From the NCBI GenBank assembly GCA_016800925.1, contig JABCPU010000029.1, positions 269,218-333,217 on the forward strand: a stretch of DNA of 64,000 bases, written 5' to 3'. This stretch comes from Suillus spraguei. Its lineage: Eukaryota > Basidiomycota > Agaricomycetes > Boletales > Suillaceae. The notes under the pieces are model-generated. The model was not told the origin of the DNA and searched no databases. It saw only the letters and a list, made by a program, of their open reading frames with translations. Both the position numbers and the translations under genes were made by a program. Below, piece by piece: positions 23,661-34,847 of this stretch; the first letter of the stretch is position 1, and the number at the start of each line of letters is the position of its first letter.

Positions 23661-24630
23661 ATGTCAGCAACCGCAGGAAAAACTAACAGCCCAACGTCCC
23701 GGACACAGTCAACCTTCACTTACAAGACCAGGAGCATTGGGGACTTCCTTCCAAACTAATAAATTTTCAGGGATCATCCCAACAAATCGTGGAGAGCCGT
23801 CTTTCCTTTGTGGACGACTACAGAAATGGTCGCCTTACCAAGATAGAAGCACTCGTCAATATCATCAGTACTGTTACCGGAGAGGTTGCAAACACGCCTG
23901 GACGAAGAGTAGCTACCGTGGCGGAGCCATATGCCATCATGCTCGACCGCTGGGACTCAGAGAAAGCTCGAGCTAACGGGAGGTCAGCAGGTAGATCCCC
24001 TCTTCCAGCGGATGATAGGAGTACGAGACGTACTGAGCGAGGAGAACCTACTCAGAAGCGCCCTAAGCTTGACTTTTCATTCGTCGGTCAATCCGAACGG
24101 CTCAAATCGTTCTCAGCCAACCTTAAACAAACCAACGAGGTTCTTGAAGACTGGTCCCAGGACCAAAAGGAGGTCCTACGCCAACTCATGTACCGCATTT
24201 TCGTCCCGGAATTCCATAAGTCCGGATGGGTAGAGATTATCACAGGCGAGTGTATCGATCTCGATATCGTCTACACCATCATTGCCACTTTTCGAGCGGT
24301 TGAAAAGCACACAGAAACCGTGGGGATGTGGAAATATGTTTTGGTGCGGAGGTTGCCATTATGAAGATTGCCACTGAGTTAGAGTGGATCGCAACATGGA
24401 GGCGAGCCGCTCGCGCTCTCAGGTTCGCTTTCCCTCACCGAACGGCTGAGCTCGACGCATACTTTGAGTACATCCGCGGTATGTCCGCGCAGACTGACAA
24501 AGCTGCCCATGGACAAATCATTCTGTTTGATAAGGCAGTCGGGAACAGAGTTGGATCATCACGTAGATACGAACTCTGTGACTTTGACGCCTTCCAAGAC
24601 ATACATCGTATGTTCTTCCACCCCCTGTAG
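23661..24630 (+). pseudogene. gag-like protein fragment of an Agaricomycete retroelement
   Basis: From about 23771 the frame SRLSFVDDYRNGRLTKIEAL leads through EVLEDWSQDQKEVLRQLMYR to ECIDLDIVYTII, and then, one base out of frame at the GGGG run 24322-24325, to GAEVAIMKIATELEW, FAFPHRTAELDAYFEYIRGM and DKAVGNRVG. This order (acidic helical N-domain, W-A..FAFPHR..EL..Y motif, DKAVR-like motif) is a recurrent protein found next to retroelement polymerases in mushroom genomes. The Cys-rich tail and any reverse transcriptase are missing. A possible first exon starts at the ATG at 23661 (MSATAGKTN), but its splice to the body is unclear. It is a truncated copy. Confidence 0.55.
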
Positions 24631-25062
24631 CTCCGTTTGCAATAAATGCGACCGAGTCCCCACAGCACGGCACTGGGGTGCCATACTCGGGGGGCTTCGT
24701 TTACCCTAAATAGAATGTGTCCAGCGTAGTAGGGTTTGAAATAATTTCAAGTATCTGACGACAGCAACTACTAGATATCCACGCTGTTGCTTGTTCGGGT
24801 GCAGATTAAACGGTCAAGTGCAACAGTATTTGAATGGCTGGGTAACTTGGAATTCGAATAAGTACATACCATGAAAAAGTTATAAGTTAGGGTTGTAACA
24901 TCGAAGTGCACCTGGTTCGATCTGTCGCTAAGAAGTATTGAGCAGATACACTACCTGGTAATAAGCACAGAACAATCATAAAGACAAATGTCATAGTACC
25001 CGGGAAAATACGAAGTATACAATAACATACGGAAAGTCCATCCGGAAATAGAATGTGAGAAA
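24631..25062. other. intergenic, no gene recognised
   Basis: This AT-rich 430 bp lies between the 3' ends of the gag-like fragment and the RhoGAP gene. It should hold the RhoGAP 3' UTR. Confidence 0.35.
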
Positions 25063-28000
25063 TCAACGGGATATTTGCGATTGGAAAATGGAGGGTGCGT
25101 TATCTACAAGCCATTCAATCATCATGGCTTTGCCAGCCATGTCACTGAACTCAGAACCAGGATCTGAAGACCGCATTAGTGTCGCTAAATTCAAATGTGA
25201 GCTTTGAGTTGAGAGAAACACAGGAGAGAAAGGACGTACGTCCAAAGACCACTCCCAAGTTCCTCGCATTCATAAGATTTTTGTCGCTGTGTGCCAATAC
25301 ACTGTACCAACGTTAGTGGAATGTCCGTGAGCTGCAAGAATATTCTTACCGGTGTAAATGTAACACAAGCAAGCGTAGAGTGTGATAATGCTCGCTAGGA
25401 AGGCGATTGACCAATTCCTGCAGGCGTTGGGTTTTGAGCCCGGGATCCTTGAGCGAAGCAGCTGAGATAAACTCTCCATGAAGGTCATAAGTCAAAAGAG
25501 GGACAGGTAATTGACGGAAATAAGTCTTTAAGACCGAAGTGACGCTGCAGATATCATTGAACTGATCCTCGTCACGCAGATCAAATGCCCCATAGTCCCC
25601 TCGTCGAATAGCTGTGTGATCATCTTCGTTTGCCCAGAACCACCAGTTTTGCGATAGATACCCTCGTAGTCCATGCTGACATCTGCGTCAACCAGGTGCA
25701 AGCTAGTATGCATCAAATGTACTTACCGAGTGCCTCCACCGCGTCGATGCATTTCTCCACGATCACAGGGACTCTCCGCTCACCCATTTTGAATCTGATT
25801 TCACTTGCTCTACAAGATCGCGGCCAAACATGGAGGGAGCTAAAGTCTGACTTTAGACTTGAATGTCAGCAAGACGTTTAAATCACTCACGAGGTTGTGT
25901 AATCGCATCGTCTCGGCGAGGGGGCTGCTGAGAACACGCTACAGCTACTTGATTCACACAGCGAGGATGCACGGATATGTGGCAGACTGAGGAATTGTTA
26001 GTAAAGTGGACATGAGAGATCAAGACATGACATGCCTGAACATCGAAACTGGGACCCCATAGCTTGTCTCCACAATGATCGCACCGCGTAAATCGAAGTA
26101 CGCTCGTCTGGTTGAAGGAGTGAGCCACTCGACCTTTGCCCTTCTGATCAATTGACGAAAGCGAGGGATCCCGACCTCTGCCCATAGGCCACTTGAACTT
26201 TGCGGACTTCAACGTCGAGGGCATGGAGTCTGGTATTTCGGGGCGGCTAGCCTTGCTGAACTTGGCTCTGATTCCTCGACCAACGTTGTCGTGCTGGGCG
26301 CTGCCAAGCCATTGAGTGATGAAGACATTGATAGGAAGTCAGACTGAGGGTGTTCACGGTCAAACGAGGTGCTCTTCTCGCGAACGGAGTTTGCTGCTGA
26401 TTCGTCCTTTGAACTAATGATGTCCATAGTAGGTGTTGCAGAGCGGGAGGTCTCTATTCGACGCACATACTGAGCACTAAGCTGTGCCAATTCTTCGTTT
26501 CGAGCGTTAAGGACAGTCGTTTCCTCGAGGAATTGTTCGCGGGCAGCTTTTAACTCCGCCACCTCTCTGATGAGAGCCTCGTGCTGCTGGGTGAGAGGAA
26601 TGAGTTCGTGCTGATACTGCATCTTGATATTGTCCAAGCGCATGGTTAAAGACCGGCTCATCTGTGCGGCAGGTATCTCGCCCGAGTTTGTAACGCTAGG
26701 GCAACTAAAATTCTAAAATGAGTGCTCGGCGACTTCAAAGAAGTACTGTAAACATTACTTCTTTGAAGCGCTAGTTCTTCAAGCTCTGCTAAAGTCATAT
26801 CTCGCTCCGCTTTCAGATGGGACAGATCGTGCTCTAACAGATCTAGCTTTTTGGCAAGGTCCTGAGAAAGCTGTCGTCGTGTTTCCGACCTGTTTTGCCT
26901 CGCCGTTGAGAGCAGTCAACTTTGCAGCTTGCCCAGACAGTAGAACACGCAAGCGGTGACCTCTGCTTCGGCATTCCGTCGAGCAACAAGTTCGCGATCA
27001 TGCTCCTTCTGGGCAACGGTAAGACCCCAATATATTGCTGGCTCGCCCTCTAAGAAGACATTAGAACAAGTGACTCTGAGGTTAATTGTGTCTACCTTTG
27101 TGCCGTCATACTTGTGTTTGAGCTCTCCGTATTCTATCCGACGTTGCTTCATCGACGTAATGATGGTCCAGACAAAGTTTTTGTCCAATTCAATTGCTGG
27201 TAGCCATGTTCGCTGGCATCATCAAAATCTCATGAAGGCGACGAATCACAAGATCATAGGAATCGCTGGAAACGGCGTTGAAATAGTTGAATCAGGCGAA
27301 GTGACGACGATGCGTGCAGTGGGATCCAAAGATGTATTCGAGTCCAGCCTCTCGTCCTCGCTCCATGACTGTGAAGAGAGGATAATGCGATCGGAAGAAG
27401 AGCGGCCTCTTGACGAGAAGTCACGAGGCAAGTTTGGAAGCAGGTCTTTCGCCTCAGTATCAAGTGATTGAGAAAGAATTCGAGGGATCTCGTTGATGAT
27501 CATGCGGCTGTCGGGATGTGGTAGGAATGGTTCGCTCCAAGGGATCTTTAGCTCCGTTGATACGGTCAACATTGGCCGCACCTCTGAGCTTCGTGACTTT
27601 CCGTCGGCGCTACTAAGTGCTGGACTAGGAAACGATTCATCCTTGCGAGATCACCTCCCTCGGCAATCTGATCGAGCGATTTGAGAGATGGTATTCCGCC
27701 CACCGACCTCAGAAAGTCTGAGAAGTCTGAGCCCGTCATGGAAAAACGAATGGGAGAAAGAAGGGCGGGCGCGATAAACGTTGCTACCGATGTGCGTTCA
27801 ACTGGTGAAGATTCATCCGAGTTAGAATCCACATGTGAATATGGCAGATACATCGGGATCAATGTCCAGCTTGAGCTCATTTGCTCGTGCCTTTGCCTTG
27901 TATTCTTTGGGTGGGACAGGAGGAGCAGGAACAGTGGGTGAAGGACCATCTTCTGAAGACTTGCGACTGCTATCCCCTTCTGCTTCCGTATCCGTACCAC

Positions 28001-29871
28001 TCTCAATCCCGTGAGGGACATCCGCTCTATGTGACGGGATGTTGGAGTGACTGCGCCAGAGTGATCTGATATTGAGCCACTAGGTGCATTGTCCATTCGT
28101 AATGTTCTCTCGCTCGAAGGACCTGAGGGGGACAGACACCTGTCAACCTGCTGAATGTGCATGCCATTGGCCGAGTTTCTCGTATGGTTCTGTGAGTCAA
28201 CACGAATAGAAACTTTCTCCAAATTTGGACTTATCCGACGTGATTGAGCCGTCGGACGGGGTATAATGTGGCACGGAGTGGGGTTGAAGGGGTCATGTGA
28301 CAGAGAACGTTATACGAGTATCTGGTGTTGCTTCTATAGGACCAGGAAGCAGTGACGGAGGGGGAGAATGGTATATGGTTGAGCCCGAGGCGTTATCACG
28401 AAGTAGACTGATGTTGGATGCTCGGCGAGATGAGAGCGAATCGGAAAAGAATGGCTTGGAGGGAGATGGAGCAACGGGTGAGTCGCTGCGGCTTGCAGGT
28501 AACGTCTGCGACCGAATCATCTGCTCTGGCGGAGAAAGTCCGGCTGCAGTAGAAGGCCGAACAAATTTTTTATAATCTAGAGCAAGCCCTGGGTTAATGG
28601 ACCGCCGCTTCTCACTGCGAGACGTGACGCCATTCGGCACGCCCAGGCTGAGCTGGTCCAAGGAATCCTTCTCCGCATGTCCCTTCTTTGAGAAGAGAAC
28701 GTTCAGTGGCCGAACACCGTCGTCATAGCTCTTCTCCTGGAAAGTGCACTAGATGGATCCGCAATTGATGATGGATTTAACAATGTCCCTTCAACTCCAT
28801 CCTGAACCTGCAGACTCTCTAAAGGAGTTATAGGAATAGACTGAGACGAGACCTGTGGGCTCGACGGACCTAAATCATCAACTATAATCACCTGGGTATG
28901 ATCAGCGCCACCATTGTCGCTGTTGTCGGGGGTGCGATGGTTAGTGAGAATGATTGTGATTGTGCCTCACGTGATGATCGTGAAGAGGTGAGTCTATGCT
29001 GGATCGGCCGCGGGCTTGGTTGGGCACTACTCTGGGCTGAAGTTTGAGGAGATTCATCCTGAAGTGGCGATGATTTTCGCTTTCGTTCCAATACTGACAA
29101 GGCGTCCTCTCTGGATTGATTGAGACTCCTCATGGATGGAGTATCCCGAAAACTCGTTGCTGAAGGCTTAAACGCACAGATGAAGACGAAGGCGGTGAAA
29201 TAGCTTGTGGTCGATCATAAATCTATGGAATGACGTCAAAAAATCGACCCAGAGCAGTCGGCTTTGCTTATATTTCTACCTACCGCGTTCTCTGCCAAGA
29301 ATTCTCGTGCCTCCCGTTCTCGTGTCGAAGAAGACGCAATGGCCTCAGCGGCCTTCTCCCGTTCGCGCTTCCTCTGTGCATGGCGGCGAATCTTGGCCAT
29401 GCGTTCGTTATGACAAGTCATGCAATAGATGCCATGACTGGTCTTGGCGAATACTAGTTCGTCAATTCGGTTATGACAAACCTTGCAATTAAAGCAATGT
29501 GCGTGGTATGAATCGTCTCCGGTCATGATAGCTTCGTCGAGGATAGGTTGGTGGCAAACATTACAATTGTACGAACAATTGGCGCATATTGGGGAGCCAT
29601 CTGAAAGTAGTAGCAAATTCGTATCAGCGGTGACCTGTTGATGGCACTTTGCGCATTTAAAGCAGTCGACGTGAAAAAAATGACTGTCTAAATACGCGAT
29701 AGGTGATCCGCAGCGCAAGTACAGTTAAAACGCGTGTGGATAATAGTAGTTGTTAGCTCACCCAAACGCGACAACCAAACCACCGTTCTCGTTCACGGCA
29801 TACTGCTTGCAACCCGGACAGAGTCTGTTCTCGAGGGACGGTATTGAATTCAGGGCGACCTGATGAGACAT
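25063..29871 (-). CDS. LIM-LIM-coiled coil-C1-RhoGAP protein (many frame breaks)
   Basis: A Rho GTPase-activating protein of the fungal LIM-RhoGAP class (Rga1/Lrg1-like), which switches off Rho/Cdc42 at growth sites. The start MSHQVALNSIPSLENRLCPG leads via intron 29684-29761 into two LIM domains (FFHVDCFKCAKCHQQV; CSYNCNVCHQPIL to CKVCHNRIDELVF, CMTCHNERMAKIRRHAQRK). Then come a long Ser/Pro-rich linker (KSYDDGVRPLNVLF, SMTGSDFSDFLRSVGG), a coiled coil (KHKYDGTK, LTVAQKEHDRELVARRN), a C1 zinc domain (RFTRCDHCGDKLWG, CHISVHPRCVNQVAVAC) and the RhoGAP domain. The last shows VPVIVEKCIDAVEAL, YEGIYRKTGGSGQTK with the arginine finger, and NARNLGVVFGPTLMR. About ten single-base shifts break the frame, for example near 29165, 28928, 28741, 28300, 28044, 27641, 26055, 25782 and 25597, several at G/C runs. 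All domains survive apart from these. Confidence 0.82.
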
Positions 29872-30934
29872 GGAAGTTGGGTTCAACAATCGTGCAGTGT
29901 AAGTGAAAATGATTTGAATATGCTGTTCAGATGGCAAGATGGAGAAAGGACAGAAGGGTGCGAGCAGCGGGGGTATGGAGATTGAGCCAGCTCACGTAGG
30001 ACGTGTGTTGTTGAACGAAGGACTGGTGGCTATTTGTCAAGTGCCCGAATGATGGTGGCCGTGAATTACGGGCTGGATGATGGGCACGATGACGAGGTAT
30101 AAAGGCTAGGGTATTTGGTCGCGGTGAGTGCTGTAGTAGTAAACACCGTCCTAGATAGCCAATTCCAAGTAGTAGAATAAATGTTTTTCATGTAAAACAA
30201 GATAAACAATTGATGTAGAGAATATATTTTATCTCACGCTTTTCTCAGCCTCGACGGAGGTCCGTTGCCAATATATTAATTACGCTCTTCTTAGATTCAG
30301 AATGGACTGAGAATTACTTTGAGATTAACTGAAGTTTCACTCATTCCTTGTAATGACCTGTGGAGTAACTGTGCACACTAGGCTAGGCTACTAATGCTAA
30401 TGGAGTAGGATCCTACCGTAGGTGCATAGCCTAATTAATCATGCATATCCAGCTGCATATATATACAGGAGTTTCAAAAGAACCAATTCATTGAAGGTTC
30501 GTTGGTTGGATACCAGAATTCCGACACCCGGTTCTACGTCAACCCAGTTAAATGAAGCCAAACGGTGACACAAATGCGGCGGCACCGGATCTCTGAGAGG
30601 CAGCCGCACTACATCCTCAGCCCGTCGAGTTTCAAGTGTGCGTTGTCTTGACACGCTCACTAAAATTATGAGCGGCGAAGGTTGAGCGACTAGCCACATG
30701 CCTTTTCGGTCGTTGTGTTCACAGGATCTTGGTCCGTGCGCAACGAATTTCGTATATAATGGGCTCACTTGGTATGTATTTTGCCTATCTCTTGTGCTCG
30801 GGCATGTACTGTCGCCAGTGAGGTCTTTACCGAGGCACAGTCTTTTGCTGATTGCAAATTACACATCCGAACCCGTCTGTTAGCTTCGGCTTCCAGCAAT
30901 TTTTGGAACACACTAGGCTTTGAGCTTGAATAAC
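29872..30934. other. intergenic, presumed RhoGAP promoter side
   Basis: No gene was found. The part next to the RhoGAP start is purine-rich on the plus strand. The rest is AT-rich and runs up to the left end of the Harbinger element. Confidence 0.35.
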
Positions 30935-30964
30935 GGTTCTCAAAGTCAAACCTAGAAAGAAATT
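30935..30964 (+). repeat. left terminal inverted repeat of Harbinger element
   Basis: Begins GGTTCTCAAAGT and matches the reverse complement of the right end exactly for 12 bases, then imperfectly (shared AGAAATT). Confidence 0.75.
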
Positions 30965-31111
30965 CTCAGCCAAAATTTGCGAATTCGGATGCTGCCGGTA
31001 CGGCAGCTTTCGAACTCCGGTATGCCCTGCCTGCTCGTCGTTGTCATTGGCGTCGATGGTGGTCAAGCTCCAATCTGATCCTTAATCGCTGTGTTAAGAA
31101 CACCCTGTATC

Positions 31112-32728
31112 ATGTCACGCACAAGTCAAAGAGGTCGAGGTGGTGGAGTCCGAGGCAACACATCCACTAGTGTGGACACTGGGAAGAAATGTACTATTCA
31201 TTGGGAGGGGGTCCATGGTGCTCGTACTGAACGCTTACTTGCCTGGTGCAAGGAAAATGAAGATGCCCGCATCAAGCTTTTCTCTGATTCAGCAAAGGAT
31301 GCCAAGGAGCAAGGTCGGAAGAAGAAGCAGAGCGGTAGTTCAAGAGATGTCGTCTATTTGCAGGTTGCACAAGCTGTATTTTCGAATGATGAAGATCCAG
31401 AGGTTCAACGACTCTTCAAGGAGGACCCTAAGGCATTTATCAAACCTGTCTCAACTCGTTTTGGCACGTAAGTATTCAGTTCTTGCATCATCTGTCTACT
31501 AGAATCACTGATAAGATGTTTCAGACTCCGGAAAAAATACAATGAGTTTAATAAGGACCTCAAGCAGTCAGGAGCAGGAAAGACATATGCAGAGCTTCAA
31601 GAGGATCCAAAGATGAAGTCGTTGATCGGTAAGTCTCTGCTGCGTTGATTTGCGCATGTCTTAATCATGTCTCCATCAGATACAAGGCTTGAGAAATTTC
31701 CCTGGTGGCCTGAGCTTCATGGCTGGTGGCGGACCAATCCAGCCTTCAATCATGCCTTCTCTACTGCAGATGCAGGGCAAGACTTTGCCTCTGCTGCATT
31801 GGAACATTTTAATATTTCAAAACCACCGGCTACAGGTGACGATGACGCTCATGCAGACGATGATCCTGAGGATGGAGAAATAGTTGAGATTAATAGTCAC
31901 ACTATGGACAATGGTGTGACGGATGATATGATTGTTGACCAGCCCCCCTGCATAGCATCACTCCAGCCATCACCACTATTACCTTCGGACCATAGTCCTA
32001 GCAACACGCCGGATTCATTCTCACTGGTCCCATTGCCACAGTGGTACCAACGACCCCAGCTCCCTCCCATCTCAACCTCTGACGCACTTGGCCCAGGCAT
32101 GATATCATTAAACTCTCCTGAACACTCGCCGGTAGCCAAAAAAAACCCAGTCGACAATTCACTGTCTTTTTTTTCCGATTACAAGGAGTCTTCACCCAGT
32201 CGTCAGTCTACGCCCATTGACTCAGAGGACTCAGATATTGGTGCCAGCCGAGCACTACAGTCTCTTCGTGTCAGTTCACTCAAGGGAAGTCGTGAAAGTT
32301 CACCTTCTCTTGCTACAAAACAGTCTCGTCCATCTCCTTCAAGTGCATCTCAGTGTCCCCCCTCATCATCACGCAAACGCCCTGGCAGCAGTACTCTTGA
32401 CCAGACCACAGAAAGGATGTCCCAAACGGCAGAATCTCTGATGCTGCACCTTGATAGCAAACGTGAGGTTCGTGCCAAGCATGAACGCTATAAACGCATG
32501 AAGCTCGAGAGCGAAATATGGGCTCGTGATCTCAAGGCCCGCAGTGCTCGTGATGAGCGGGAGCATGCAATGCGTCTTGCTGAACAAGATCATCACCACC
32601 AACAGGAGAGGATGACTCGGCAAATGGAGATTGCAAGAATTGAACTCGAGCTGTCTCATGCACGTCGAGAAGAGGAGGAGGCTCGGATTCGTCGTATTGC
32701 TATGGAGCGTGGTTTTGATCAAAGCTGA
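31112..32728 (+). CDS. Harbinger accessory DNA-binding protein (Myb/trihelix-like)
   Basis: A 502-residue protein in three exons (introns 31468-31524 and 31629-31679). The N-terminal 170 residues form a helical domain with spaced tryptophans (IHWEGVHGARTERLLAWCKE, RLEKFPWWPELHGWWRTNP) that fits the Myb/SANT-type second protein of PIF/Harbinger elements. That protein binds the element ends and helps the transposase into the nucleus. The middle is Ser/Pro-rich and disordered. The C-terminus is a long highly charged coiled coil (KREVRAKHERYKRMKLESEI, ARIELELSHARREEEEARIR). The ATG lies 165 bp inside the left terminal repeat. The frame is open throughout. Confidence 0.8.
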
Positions 32729-32811
32729 AGTAGGTTTGTACCGTGTCATCTTGCAACTGTTCATTTAGAAATATGAGTGGTACTTTCTCGAGAAAATCTC
32801 AAGCATGATTG

Positions 32812-33045
32812 CTACAGGTTTGCGCAAATTTCCCTCATTGGGTACTAAAGAAGATGAAGAGCTTCTAATTGACGACCATAAATACTACAGGTTTGCGCAA
32901 ATTTCCCTTGTTGGGTACTAAAGAAGAGGAAGAGCTTCTAATTGATGACCATAAATACTACAGGTTTGCGCAAATTTCCCTCGTTGGGTACTAAAGAAGA
33001 GGAAGAGCTTCTAATTGACAATCCTAAATGCTACAGGTTTGCGCC
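32812..33045 (+). repeat. 73 bp tandem repeat, three copies plus a partial one
   Basis: Units start CTACAGGTTTGCGC at 32812, 32885, 32958 and, truncated, at 33031. The three full copies differ at only a few positions (for example AAGATGAAGAG versus AAGAGGAAGAG). The array fills the gap between the 3' ends of the two convergent transposon genes and overlaps neither stop codon. It has no spacers, so it is not CRISPR-like. Confidence 0.9.
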
Positions 33046-33056
33046 ATATATACTTG

Positions 33057-34692
33057 CTAATTCCTTTGCGCCAACGAGGAAAGCAACCATGTCTTTAACG
33101 TGTTGCGAAAATCCTGCCCCACACTTCCAATGTAAGTTTGATCACCTACTGCACCACCGCCCTCTCGCTGATCATCCTCTCCTGCATCAGCGTCAGCACC
33201 AGTTTGCCTTGACCTCCGAGGTTCTTCATAGAAGCGGACATTTGAGTTCTCATGGTTTGATTTTTCCTCAATTTCGACGATTAAATTGTGCAGAATGAAG
33301 CATGAACGGATCCACATGTTTGCGTAGTCGAGGTCCTTCTGGCTTTGGATTGGGATGCGAAGCTCCCGCAGGGATTGAAACCGGCCTTTGATAGAGCCGA
33401 AAAAATGTTCTGAACGAACACGAACCTAGACATTGGGTGAGGACTACTAATATATATTGCCATTGATACTCACCGTCGACAGGTTAGTATTGAATATCTT
33501 TTGGTCTGGCATCAAGCTCCCTCCTGGTGGCCGTTTGTATGGTGGCACACACCAGGTTCGTGCAGCATATGCTGAGTCGGCCCACAACCACTCTCCTGCA
33601 CCAAAAAATGACTCAGGGTTCCGGGAAACCCTCGTTCGTGCAAATACGTTTGAGTCATGAAGACTTCCAGGTACGCCGATGACATAGTCCACAATACGAA
33701 GGTTATGAGGGAATATAACGACCTTTTAAATTGTAAGTTACTGTGCTGCACACCGAACTGATACTTACCTGTGCTGTCAAAGAGTAGTCCGAATTTTTGT
33801 CAAAGAAACCCTCCCCATGCCAACCAGGTTTTTCATGTAAGGGGGATGGAGTCCCATCTACACAAAGAAAACCTCCACGCCACTCATGACATGTTTTTCT
33901 TTCTACATAGGCTTTTGCTCGCTCTCGTTCAACTTGGTCCTCGTGGTCAAGCGGATCAAAATGAATGGCTCGGTCATGAAGCTGCAACAGCGCAATCATC
34001 ACGCGTTTGTAGCAGTTATAGACGGTCCCTACGGACACTCTGGCCCAGTCAGAAATGTCTTCAGTAGTTGCTGCATTGCCATAATGGCCGACACCATTGA
34101 GAAAGACAGCGAGCTGAACTGCGACGGGAAGTTGGGGATTGTTTGAGTTGTTATGGAAGATAGGGTGCCCTTGGATTAACTTCGTAAGTTCGGCAAATAT
34201 GTCTGCATCAACGCGAAGCTTGCGTTGAAATTTGTCAGTTGAGAACAGAGCCCACTCCTCCAGCAAGTGTAGCTGAGGAGCGCGACTCAGACGTGGACGG
34301 ACAGTAAGGACCCGACATTTCTCCACCTCATCATGCAATGCACCGATTGCGTCAACGAACTGTGTAAAAACTCGTTCACACATGTCTGGGATATCGTGTG
34401 ATAGGACGCTCGAGTATGCTGTTGAGAGTGATACAAGGGAATTGATTGACGAGGCAGATGTGACCGATGAGGTAGGGGATTCAGGCCATGCTGGTGATGC
34501 TGTCCGTATGCTGATATCAGACCCACTATGACCACTGGCAGTGTCGCTGATCTCTGATGAGTCCTCCTCCTCATCTACTAGTAGTTCATCTACCATAAAC
34601 TCAACTAACTCCATGTATCGCGCGATAGTAAGGTCATGACTAGTTTGTTTGAGGCTGCGAAGGAGCCTTGAACGATCGGATTCCCGAGGCAT
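33057..34692 (-). CDS. PIF/Harbinger DDE transposase
   Basis: A 513-residue transposase of the DDE_Tnp_4 type in three exons (34692-33769, 33722-33474, 33425-33057), closing in frame. The N-terminal part has an acidic Ser-rich stretch and then the helix-turn-helix-like region ending TTEDISDWARVSVGTVYNCY. The catalytic triad is visible: D279 in FLCVDGT, D357 in LWADSAYA and E397 in VRSEHFFGSIKGRF, with spacings of 78 and 40 residues. Between them lie FDKNSDYSLTAQ and VDYVIGVPGSLHDSNVF, also characteristic. After the triad comes WIRSCFILHNLIVE. No stop or frameshift is present, so the protein could be active on this element and on related non-autonomous copies. Confidence 0.92.
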
Positions 34693-34817
34693 AATGATAT
34701 TGAAAGATGGTGTCGCAGACTGCAGTAGATGATGACGGTCTGAGTATAAGGTTAGGGTTAATGTGTCAGCGTCGGAGCCTCAATTAACCGGCAAATTCCA
34801 AAATGCTCAACGTTTGA

Positions 34818-34847
34818 AATTTCTATACGAAGTTAACTTTGAGAACC
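34818..34847 (-). repeat. right terminal inverted repeat of Harbinger element
   Basis: Ends ACTTTGAGAACC, the exact inverse of the left end over 12 bases; see the element entry. Confidence 0.75.

Larger units (their letters stand above)
30935..34847. mobile_element. PIF/Harbinger DNA transposon, apparently complete
   Basis: A 3.9 kb element bounded by terminal inverted repeats that begin GGTTCTCAAAGT and are followed after a few bases by AGAAATT on both sides. Just outside the ends a TAA lies at 30931-30933 and at 34850-34852, as expected for the 3 bp TWA target duplication of this superfamily, though one and two spare bases separate it from the repeats. Inside are the two genes characteristic of PIF/Harbinger, converging on each other: a Myb/trihelix-like DNA-binding protein on the plus strand and a DDE transposase on the minus strand. 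Both frames are intact, which suggests recent activity. The element separates the RhoGAP and ELL genes. Confidence 0.85.

Noticed and set aside
32812..33045. CRISPR-like array
   Set aside because: The repeats are head-to-tail without unique spacers, in a eukaryotic genome and inside a transposon.
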